Assembly: GCA_947465645.1 (NCBI GenBank)
Contig: CANIBQ010000007.1
Coordinates: 39,896 to 103,895 of the forward strand
Length of the DNA: 64,000 bases
Source: Acidobacteriota bacterium
GTDB taxonomy: Bacteria > Acidobacteriota > Vicinamibacteria > Vicinamibacterales > UBA2999
Direction: 5' to 3'
Shown here: in pieces, positions 58,203 to 64,000 of the stretch
Layout: every line of letters begins with the position of its first letter
Numbering within the stretch: position 1 is the first letter of the stretch
The notes under the pieces: generated by a model
What the model was told of the DNA's origin: nothing
What the model saw: only the letters and a program-made list of their open reading frames with translations
The model's database searches: none
Position numbers and translations under genes: made by a program

Positions 58203-59108
58203 ATGCGCACCCGATTTACCGGCCTGGGCACCGCTTTGATCACGCCGTTCCGGAAGGACGGCTCCGTCGACGAGGCGGCGGTCAAGCGGCTGGTCCGGCG
58301 GCAAGTCGATGCGGGGGTGCACTTCGTGTCGCCGTGCGGCACGACCGGTGAGGCGCCGACGCTCAGCCGCGCTGAGAAGCGGCGGGTGATCGAGCTGGTC
58401 GTCGAGGAAGTGAACCACCAGGTTCCCGTCCTCGCCGGCGCCGGCGGCTACGACACCAACGAGGTGGTGGAGCTCGCCCGCGAGCTCGAACGGGTGGGAG
58501 TGGACGGCCTGCTGTCGGTCACGCCGTACTACAACAAGCCCACGCAGGAAGGTCTCTACCGGCATTACAAGGAGATCGCGGACTGCACGGCGCTGCCGAT
58601 CATTCTCTACAACGTGCCCGGCCGTACCGGCGTCAACCTGGAGCCGCAGACGGTCGTGCGGCTCGCGGAGCTGCGCTGCGGGATCGTCGGCGTGAAGGAG
58701 GCCTCGGGCAACGTGGTGCAGATGAGCGAAATCATCGCGTCGGTGCCCAGCGATTTCGTGCTGCTGAGCGGCGACGACCCGATCGCGGTGGCGGTGATGG
58801 CGATCGGCGGGCGCGGCCTGATCTCGGTGGCGTCCAACGCGGCGCCGGCCGAGATGGTCCAGATCATCGAGCTCGCCGAGAAGGGCGATTACGCCGCGGC
58901 GCGCAAGCTTCACATGTGGCTCTTCCCGTTCATCCAGGTGAACTTCGTCGAAGCCAATCCCATCCCGGTCAAGGCGGCGATGGCGGCAATGGGCCTGGTG
59001 GACGAGGTCTATCGGCTGCCGCTCGTGCCGCCCAGTCCCGCCGCCCGCGACAAGATCATGTCCGTGCTGCAGAACCTCAAGCTGCTCGGCGCCGCCGCCC
59101 GCGCGTAG
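58203..59108 (+). CDS. dapA: 4-hydroxy-tetrahydrodipicolinate synthase
   Basis: 301 residues from ATG 58203 with GAGGAG upstream. Condenses pyruvate and aspartate semialdehyde. Seen: GLGTALITPF, SPCGTTGEAPTL (Thr pair), catalytic Tyr in VTPYYNKPTQEG (about 135) and Schiff-base Lys in GIVGVKEASGN (about 163). Complete TIM barrel. In the asd-lysC-dapB-dapA run, so a genuine DapA rather than a related aldolase. Confidence 0.95.
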   Translation: MRTRFTGLGTALITPFRKDGSVDEAAVKRLVRRQVDAGVHFVSPCGTTGEAPTLSRAEKRRVIELVVEEVNHQVPVLAGAGGYDTNEVVELARELERVGVDGLLSVTPYYNKPTQEGLYRHYKEIADCTALPIILYNVPGRTGVNLEPQTVVRLAELRCGIVGVKEASGNVVQMSEIIASVPSDFVLLSGDDPIAVAVMAIGGRGLISVASNAAPAEMVQIIELAEKGDYAAARKLHMWLFPFIQVNFVEANPIPVKAAMAAMGLVDEVYRLPLVPPSPAARDKIMSVLQNLKLLGAAARA

Positions 59109-59109
59109 C

Positions 59110-60141
59110 GTGGATCCGATCGATCCCGTCGCCCTCACCTGCGCGCTCGTCGACATCGATTCCACAACCGGGCAGGAGGGGGAGGCCGGCGTCTGGCTGG
59201 CGCGCTTCCTGCGCAACCGCGGCTATCGCGTCATGCAGCAGCCGGTGTCCGGCGACCGGTTCAACGTCTTCGCGCGCCTCGACGAGGCGCCTCAGCTGGT
59301 CTTCTCGACCCACTTCGACTGCGTCCCGCCGTTCTTCCGGAGCCGCCAGGAGCGCGGGCTGATCGTCGGCCGCGGCTCGTGCGATGCGAAGGGCATCCTC
59401 GCCGCGCAGGTCGCGGCGGCCGAACAGCTGCGCGCCGCGGGCGAGACGCGCGTCGGCCTGCTGTTTGTCGTCGGCGAGGAGCGGGGGAGTGACGGCGCGC
59501 GCGTCGCCAACGACACGGCCCCGCCCGGCGTCCGCTATCTCGTCAACGGCGAGCCGACCGAGAACCGGCTGGGGGCGGCGACCAGGGGCCTGCTGCGCGT
59601 GCGGCTGCGCGCGCAGGGCCGCGCGGCGCATTCGGCGTTTCCGGAGCTCGGCGACTCCGCCATCGACAAGCTGCTGGACGCGCTGATGGTGATTCGCGGC
59701 GTCCAATTTCCCGAGGACGCGCTGCTCGGCCGGACCCACTACACCGTCGGGCTGATCGAGGGCGGCGTGGCGCCCAACGTCGTGTCGGCGCACGCGTCCG
59801 CGGAGCTGCTCTTCCGGATTGTCGGCGACGCGGCTCCCGTGCGCGCCGCCCTCAACGTCGTGGACGGTCTCGTCACCATCGAGCAGGTCCTCGAGGTCCC
59901 GGCCGTCCGGCTGCACGTCGTCTCCGGGTTCGAAACCTCGGTGTTCCCGTACGCGACCGATGTCCCGGCGCTCACCAACTGGGGAACCCCACTGCTGCTG
60001 GGGCCAGGGTCAATCCACGTGGCGCATACCGACGACGAACACGTCCCGGTTGACGAACTTCTGGCGTCTGTTGAGCTGTACGCCTCGCTTGCGACGCGGT
60101 TGTTGTCGGGTCCACAGGACCCGCCGCGTACGGTAAACTGA
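59110..60141 (+). CDS. M20-family metallopeptidase/deacylase (DapE/ArgE-like)
   Basis: 343 residues from GTG 59110, 1 bp after dapA. Zinc ligands and catalysts seen in order: STHFDCVPPF, GRGSCDAKGILAAQ (bridging Asp), VGEERGSDG (Glu pair), NGEPTENRLG and HVAHTDDEHVP (His). Dimerisation domain about 165-265 (GRAAHSAFPELG). After dapA, succinyl- or acetyl-diaminopimelate deacylation is plausible, but acetyl-ornithine-type activity is also possible. The end (LLSGPQDPPRTVN) runs into a GGGTCC repeat. Confidence 0.85.
   Translation: MDPIDPVALTCALVDIDSTTGQEGEAGVWLARFLRNRGYRVMQQPVSGDRFNVFARLDEAPQLVFSTHFDCVPPFFRSRQERGLIVGRGSCDAKGILAAQVAAAEQLRAAGETRVGLLFVVGEERGSDGARVANDTAPPGVRYLVNGEPTENRLGAATRGLLRVRLRAQGRAAHSAFPELGDSAIDKLLDALMVIRGVQFPEDALLGRTHYTVGLIEGGVAPNVVSAHASAELLFRIVGDAAPVRAALNVVDGLVTIEQVLEVPAVRLHVVSGFETSVFPYATDVPALTNWGTPLLLGPGSIHVAHTDDEHVPVDELLASVELYASLATRLLSGPQDPPRTVN
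60108..60125. repeat. GGGTCCACAGGACCC hairpin in the 3' end of the M20 gene
   Basis: Member of the 27-nt hairpin family (18714, 47377, 53867); here it encodes SGPQDPP at the C-terminus. Confidence 0.6.
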
Positions 60142-60144
60142 GTC

Positions 60145-60278
60145 GTTGGTGGGTCGCACCGCGACTCGGGACCCTGTGCAACCACAGCCTGCGAACCGCG
60201 TCAGGGCCGGAAGGCAGCAGCGCTAAACAGACCCTGCGGTGTGGGCAGGTGCACCGGGTCGCGGTGGGATCCACCAAC
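60145..60278 (+). ncRNA. ffs: Bacterial signal recognition particle RNA (4.5S)
   Basis: The conserved apical loop GTCAGGGCCGGAAGGCAGC is present at 60199-60217, followed by AGCGC, which is diagnostic. Outer strands GTTGGTGG (60145-60152) and CCACCAAC (60271-60278) pair, closing a long rod. About 134 nt, somewhat longer than E. coli 4.5S. Placement upstream of dnaX is common in bacteria. Exact ends are inferred from pairing. Confidence 0.92.
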
Positions 60279-60284
60279 CCCTAG

Positions 60285-60361
60285 CAACTCCCAACTCCCA
60301 ATTCCCAAGAAACGCCCAACGCTTGCGTTTTGGAAGTTGGGAGTTGCGTAGTTGGGAGTTG
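60285..60361. repeat. 7-bp word hairpin (CAACTCC) between ffs and dnaX
   Basis: Left arm 60285-60322 (CAACTCC words, ending AACGC) and right arm 60325-60361 (GCGTT, GGGAGTT words). It ends 4 bp before the dnaX ATG. Confidence 0.8.
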
Positions 60362-60365
60362 ATTC

Positions 60366-62096
60366 ATGGCCTTCCAGGTTCTTGCGCGCAAATGGCGTCC
60401 GCAGCGGTTCGACGATGTCGTCGGGCAGCAGGCGGTGACGCGTACGCTGCGCAACGCGATCACCAGCGGGCGCATTGCGCAGGCGTTCGTCTTCGCGGGA
60501 CCGCGCGGCTGCGGCAAGACGACCACGGCACGGATCCTCGCGCGCGCGCTGAGCTGCATGAAAGGTGCGTCGGCCGATCCCTGCGGCGAGTGCGACGCCT
60601 GCATCGAGATCGCGCAGGGGCGGGACATCGACGTGCTCGAGATCGACGCCGCCAGCCATACCGGCATCGACAACATCCGTGAAGTGGTGATCGCCGGCCT
60701 GTCGATCGCGCCGGCCCGCAACCGCTACAAGATTTTCATCATCGACGAGGTCCACCAGTTGTCCGGCGCCTCGTTCAACGCCCTGCTCAAGTCGGTCGAG
60801 GAGCCGCCCTCGCACGTCGTCTTCATGATGGCGACGACCGAGCTCCACAAGATTCCCGACACCATCCTGTCGCGCTCGCAGGTGTTCGAGTTCCGCTCGA
60901 TTTCCGCCGGGGCGATCGGCACGCAGCTTCGCACCATCTGCACGGCGGAGAAGATCGAGATTTCCGACGCCGCCATCGCGGTCATCGCCCGCGCCGCCGA
61001 CGGCAGCATGCGCGACGCCCAGAGCGCGCTCGACCAGGTGATCGCCTTCGCCGGGACCACGGTGACGGTCGATGACGTGGCGACGGTGCTCGGGCTGGTG
61101 GGACGCGATCTGCTGTTCGACCTGATCGACGCCGTGGTCGAGGAAGACGGCCCGCGCGCGTTCGCGCTGGCCGATCGCGCGGTCGAGGCGGGACACGACC
61201 TCAAGCTTGTCTGCCGCGAGCTGACCCGCGTCGTGCGCGACGTGATGGTCATCTCCGTGGACCCCTCGCGCGCCGGGGACGGCGAGCTTGCGGAAGGGGA
61301 GCGGGAGCGCCTGACGCAGCTCGCCAGCCGCTTCTCGCGCGAGGACCTGATGCGCGCGTTCGAGCTGCTGGGAAAGGCGGAGTACGACATCCGCAACGCC
61401 TCGCATCCGCGCTACCACTTCGAGATGACCCTGCTGCGCTGGATGCACCTGCGCAAGCTGACACCGCTGACGGAGCTGATGCAGGGGATGAGGGAAAGTG
61501 CAGGTGCAGGTGCAAGTGCACGTGCGAGTGCACCGGCAGGTGCCGGTGCCCGTACGCCGGCCCCGGCCCCGCGCCCGGTCGCAGCGGCCCGGACCATCGC
61601 ACCTGCCGAGCGGACCGTCGCACCAAAGCTCCCCCGCACCGTCGCACCCTCGGACGCACCCTCGCACCCTCGCACCATCGCACCTGTCGCACCGTCTTCG
61701 GGAGAAGCTTCGTTGAAAGACGCCTTCCTGGCAGAGGTACGTGCGGGGAAACAGTTCTTCTACAACACCGTCGTCGCCCAGGCGCAGCGGATCGACGTTG
61801 CCGCCGATCGCATCACGTTTTCGTTCCTGCCGACCCACCGCGCGCTGCGCGAGCAGTTCGACCAGTCGAAGACCTGGCTCGAGGCGATGGTCGAGCGCAT
61901 CGCCGGCCGCAAGATGTCGGTGGTCGCGGTGCAGTCCGATGGCGCAGCGAGCCCGCCGCCGGCGGCGCCGCCCGCCGCCGCCCCCGCTGCTGATTCCCCG
62001 AAGCGAGACCTGAAAGCCGAGGCCATGTCCTCGTCGGCCGTCCAGGCGATGCTCGATGTCTTCCCCGCGGAAATCCGCGACGTTGAGGAGATGTAA
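60366..62096 (+). CDS. dnaX: DNA polymerase III subunit gamma/tau
   Basis: 576 residues. Clamp-loader ATPase: [12 protein letters not shown], Walker [12 protein letters not shown] (about 46-56), Cys-rich zinc part (CGECDAC), [12 protein letters not shown]-like [10 protein letters not shown] sensor. Domain III ends near 375. A low-complexity linker at about 377-445 (Ala/Pro/Thr/Arg) is encoded by GTGCAG-type 6-mers and CGCACCCT 8-mers, the latter sharing 27 nt with the intergenic repeat at 8269-8295. A C-terminal domain follows (about 450-576). No slippery frameshift site for gamma was seen. Confidence 0.95.
   Translation: MAFQVLARKWRPQRFDDVVGQQAVTRTLRNAITSGRIAQAFVFAGPRGCGKTTTARILARALSCMKGASADPCGECDACIEIAQGRDIDVLEIDAASHTGIDNIREVVIAGLSIAPARNRYKIFIIDEVHQLSGASFNALLKSVEEPPSHVVFMMATTELHKIPDTILSRSQVFEFRSISAGAIGTQLRTICTAEKIEISDAAIAVIARAADGSMRDAQSALDQVIAFAGTTVTVDDVATVLGLVGRDLLFDLIDAVVEEDGPRAFALADRAVEAGHDLKLVCRELTRVVRDVMVISVDPSRAGDGELAEGERERLTQLASRFSREDLMRAFELLGKAEYDIRNASHPRYHFEMTLLRWMHLRKLTPLTELMQGMRESAGAGASARASAPAGAGARTPAPAPRPVAAARTIAPAERTVAPKLPRTVAPSDAPSHPRTIAPVAPSSGEASLKDAFLAEVRAGKQFFYNTVVAQAQRIDVAADRITFSFLPTHRALREQFDQSKTWLEAMVERIAGRKMSVVAVQSDGAASPPPAAPPAAAPAADSPKRDLKAEAMSSSAVQAMLDVFPAEIRDVEEM
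61497..61696. repeat. In-frame 6-bp and 8-bp word repeats in dnaX
   Basis: GTGCAG/GTGCAA units about 61497-61555, then CGCACCCT/CGCACCAT units about 61615-61696. 61650-61676 equals 8269-8295 reverse-complemented (27 of 27). Confidence 0.85.
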
Positions 62097-62098
62097 CC

Positions 62099-62395
62099 GT
62101 GAACGTTCAGGCGATGATGAAGCAAGCGCAGGAGATGCAGGCGCGCCTCCAGAAGCAGATGGCCGACATGCGCGTCGAGGCCACCGCCGGCGGCGGCATG
62201 GTGACGGTGGTCATCAACGGCACCAAGCAGCTCGAGTCGATCAGGATCGACCCGGAGGTCGTCTCCAAAGACGATGTGGAGATGCTGCAGGATTTGATCG
62301 TCGCAGCCTTCAACGACGCCGCGCGGAAGGTGGACGAGCAGCTCGGCCAGTCGATGAGTGGCCTCATGGGCGGGCTCAATATTCCCGGACTCTGA
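62099..62395 (+). CDS. ybaB: YbaB/EbfC nucleoid-associated protein
   Basis: 98 residues from GTG 62099. Small DNA-binding dimer: [22 protein letters not shown], then [25 protein letters not shown] and [18 protein letters not shown], all in family order. Always found between dnaX and recR in many bacteria, as here. Confidence 0.93.
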   Translation: MNVQAMMKQAQEMQARLQKQMADMRVEATAGGGMVTVVINGTKQLESIRIDPEVVSKDDVEMLQDLIVAAFNDAARKVDEQLGQSMSGLMGGLNIPGL

Positions 62396-62401
62396 TCCTC
62401 A

Positions 62402-62998
62402 TTGTCCCTTCCTGAACCTCTATCGAGGCTGGTCGAGCAGCTCCAGAAGCTACCTGGCATCGGCGCCAAGAGCGCGCAGCGTCTCGCGTTCCATCTGTTG
62501 CGGAACCCGCGCGAGGATTGCGAGCGCCTGTGCGACGCGATCCGCGACGTCAAGGAGCGGGTGACCTACTGCTCGGCGTGCAACAACATCACCGACGCCG
62601 ACCCGTGCGCGTTCTGCACCAGCGACTCCCGCAACCAGCGCCTCATCTGCGTGGTCGAGGAGCCGCAGAACGTCTCGGTGGTCGAGAAGACGCGGGAGTT
62701 CCGCGGCGTGTATCACGTGCTGATGGGAGCGCTCTCGCCGCTGCACGGCGTCGGGCCCGACGACCTCAAGATCAAAGGGCTGCTGCAGCGGGTGGGCGTG
62801 GGCGGTGTCGACGAGGTGATCCTGGCGACCAACCCGACCGTCGAGGGCGAAGCGACCGCGCTCTACCTCGCACGGCTGCTCAAGCCGCTCGGCGTGCGGG
62901 TGACGAGGATTGCGATGGGCATCCCGGTCGGGTCGGATCTAGAGTATGCGGACGAAGTGACGATGACCCGCGCCATGGAAGGTCGGCGCGAGCTCTGA
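62402..62998 (+). CDS. recR: Recombination protein RecR
   Basis: 198 residues from TTG 62402; no ATG is available near the conserved N-terminus. Helix-hairpin-helix [20 protein letters not shown], zinc finger [17 protein letters not shown] (about 56-72), Toprim [17 protein letters not shown] and Walker-like end ([19 protein letters not shown]). Works with RecF and RecO in gap repair. Confidence 0.95.
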   Translation: MSLPEPLSRLVEQLQKLPGIGAKSAQRLAFHLLRNPREDCERLCDAIRDVKERVTYCSACNNITDADPCAFCTSDSRNQRLICVVEEPQNVSVVEKTREFRGVYHVLMGALSPLHGVGPDDLKIKGLLQRVGVGGVDEVILATNPTVEGEATALYLARLLKPLGVRVTRIAMGIPVGSDLEYADEVTMTRAMEGRREL

Positions 62999-63017
62999 TG
63001 CGCCGCATTCTTGAATA

Positions 63018-63160
63018 TTGATTTGGGATTGGTGATTCGTTGATGATGTGTGATTGTCGATTGGCGATTGGTGCGACGGCGCTGGTCTCGACGATCGCGA
63101 TGTAATCAACAATCAAGAATCGCAAATCACAACGAATCAAGAATCAAGAATCGCGAATCG
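63018..63160. repeat. 7-bp word hairpin (AATCAAG/TTGATT) after recR
   Basis: Left half 63018-63071 (GATTGG/GATTCG words) and right half 63104-63160 (AATCAAG, AATCGCG words) are complementary in register. The right half ends 3 bp before the next ATG. Confidence 0.8.
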
Positions 63161-63163
63161 GCA

Positions 63164-63793
63164 ATGTTACCCGCCGCCTACCAAGTTCCCGCCGCCATCA
63201 TCCTGCTCGTAGGCGGCATCGTGGCATGTTTTTTTGGCTACCGGTTGTTCCGCATCGTGCTGGCGATCGGCGGCTTCATTCTCGGGGCGCTGATTGCCAG
63301 TTCGATCTTCGGCATGAGCGACACCGCGCCGATGATGATTGCCGCCGGGGTCGGCGGGCTGGTGGGCGCGGCGGTGCTGTTTTTCGCCTACTTCGTCGGC
63401 GTGGCGCTGACCGGCGCGGTACTCGGCGCGGTGATCGCGAATGTCGTGCTGGCGGCGGGTGACCGTGACCCGCACTTCCTCGTGGTCATCTTCTTCACCG
63501 TGGCAGGCGCGGCCGCGGCGATGTACCTGCAGCGCTACTTCATCATCGTCGGCACCGGCTTCGGCGGCGCGTGGACGATGATCGTCGGGGCGATGGCGCT
63601 GGTGGGGAACGAGACCGCCATGCAGGCCGCGGCGGCCGGGGACGTCTGGGTCGCGTATCCCATGAACCCCGCGCCAGGGCAGCGCTGGGTGCCGCTAGTG
63701 TGGCTGCTGCTGGGAGCGATCGGCGTCGGTGTCCAGCTCGGCATCACCGGCGGGGAAAAAGGGCGGGTTGTTCGCCGCAAGAAGAAAACGTAA
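63164..63793 (+). CDS. Multi-span membrane protein (DUF4203/TMEM198-like)
   Basis: 209 residues from ATG 63164; the upstream frame is the repeat only. Six to seven membrane helices rich in Gly and Ala: AIILLVGGIVACFFGYRLF, VLAIGGFILGALIASSIFG, AAGVGGLVGAAVLFFAYFVGVAL, IANVVLAAGD and LLLGAIGVGVQLGIT, ending in a basic tail RRKKKT. This pattern fits the DUF4203 group. Function unknown. Confidence 0.75.
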   Translation: MLPAAYQVPAAIILLVGGIVACFFGYRLFRIVLAIGGFILGALIASSIFGMSDTAPMMIAAGVGGLVGAAVLFFAYFVGVALTGAVLGAVIANVVLAAGDRDPHFLVVIFFTVAGAAAAMYLQRYFIIVGTGFGGAWTMIVGAMALVGNETAMQAAAAGDVWVAYPMNPAPGQRWVPLVWLLLGAIGVGVQLGITGGEKGRVVRRKKKT

Positions 63794-63821
63794 GATCCAG
63801 AGGTTCGGCCCCGCCATACAT

Positions 63822-63896
63822 TCCTCGGTAGCTCAATGGCAGAGCATCCGGCTGTTAACCGGAGGGTTGCTGGTTCGAGCCCAGCCCGAGGAGCCA
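63822..63896 (+). tRNA. tRNA-Asn (anticodon GTT)
   Basis: Acceptor TCCTCGG pairs with CCGAGGA; D arm GCTCAATGGCAGAGC; anticodon loop CTGTTAA flanked by TCCGG/CCGGA; T arm GCTGGTTCGAGCCCAGC; CCA encoded at 63894-63896. 75 nt including CCA. Confidence 0.95.
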
Positions 63897-64000
63897 ACTT
63901 CCTTAAGCATTTCGCTCATCTCCTCGTCGAGCTCGTCCGATTGTGACGCGACCTGTGACGTGACGGTTTCGGATAAGTCGCAGGCCGGGCCTGCACGGCA
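63833..64000 (-). CDS. Possible 3' end of a gene running into tRNA-Asn (island integrase?)
   Basis: An open frame enters from the right edge and stops at 63833-63835, inside the tRNA on the opposite strand. Its visible 55 residues include ETVTSQVASQSDELDEEMSE, which is more protein-like than chance, and then the antisense of the tRNA (GWARTSNPPVNSRMLCH). Integrase genes often end in their tRNA target like this, but no catalytic residues are in the window, so this stays a guess. Confidence 0.25.
   Translation of the reverse strand, partial: CRAGPACDLSETVTSQVASQSDELDEEMSEMLKEVGSSGWARTSNPPVNSRMLCH

Noticed and set aside
60201..61838. 545-codon minus frame over dnaX and the SRP RNA
   Set aside because: Covers the SRP RNA and mirrors dnaX and the repeat; not protein-like.
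63535..63897. 120-codon minus frame (MAPRAGLEPATLRL start)
   Set aside because: This is the well-known antisense reading of a tRNA joined to a shadow of the membrane-protein gene.

Overview
The window is a high-GC bacterial chromosome segment (many GTG/TTG starts, dense genes, short gaps) that looks like Acidobacteriota, most likely the class Vicinamibacteria. This placement is an inference. It rests on a secreted DUF6152-type protein beside its usual partner, many secreted amidohydrolases, abundant hybrid kinases, and intergenic hairpins built from degenerate 7-9 bp tandem words, including the palindrome that reads as SGFSRT inside proteins. No 16S rRNA gene is present to settle it.

Layout. 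(1) 1-8218: catabolic and secreted genes: HpcH/HpaI aldolase (cut by the window edge), a divergent PanB-like enzyme coupled to an alpha/beta hydrolase, a dihydroxyphthalate-decarboxylase/NMT1-like binding protein, DUF6152 and a secreted partner, an amidohydrolase, a small secreted protein and an SLC13 carrier. (2) 8426-24217: a large uptake and metabolism cluster: EutA-family protein with His-rich ends, fused Fbp-type ABC permease, its ATPase, a ThDP enzyme, an ORF6N protein on the other strand, a 3-hydroxyisobutyrate-dehydrogenase-type enzyme, then a duplicated module of cupin, second cupin and solute-binding protein, plus a third binding protein and a distant NMT1-like one. (3) 24330-44360: signalling: lone receiver protein, a 2215-residue HAMP-array hybrid kinase, CheR, CheB, another hybrid kinase; Kup divergent from a truncated KdpD-type kinase and its KdpE-type regulator; an MBL protein; and a four-gene operon on the minus strand (hybrid kinase, ECF sigma fused to a receiver, cupin anti-sigma, HD-GYP). 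(4) 44472-54604: esterase, Tat-exported ferritin-like protein, beta-barrel protein, AhpD-like protein, CrcB, sorbosone-dehydrogenase-like lipoprotein, two paralogous secreted amidohydrolases, dihaem cytochrome c and a periplasmic binding protein. (5) 54890-64000: housekeeping: asd-lysC-dapB-dapA-M20 peptidase (lysine/diaminopimelate pathway), SRP RNA, dnaX-ybaB-recR, a membrane protein, tRNA-Asn and possibly the end of a further gene.

The most unusual theme is a set of short-word repeats at more than twenty places. Many fold into long imperfect hairpins between genes. Several have entered genes in frame: they encode the hydrophobic core of a signal peptide (21632 gene), the DnaX linker (with a 27-nt block also found at 8269-8295), a loop in the PanB-like enzyme, a TOBE-region insert in an ABC ATPase, and the C-termini of an alpha/beta hydrolase, Asd and DapB. 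Other points of note are the sigma-receiver fusion operon, the 12 x 276 bp HAMP array, and the duplicated cupin/binding-protein module linked to an EutA-type protein without EutBC.
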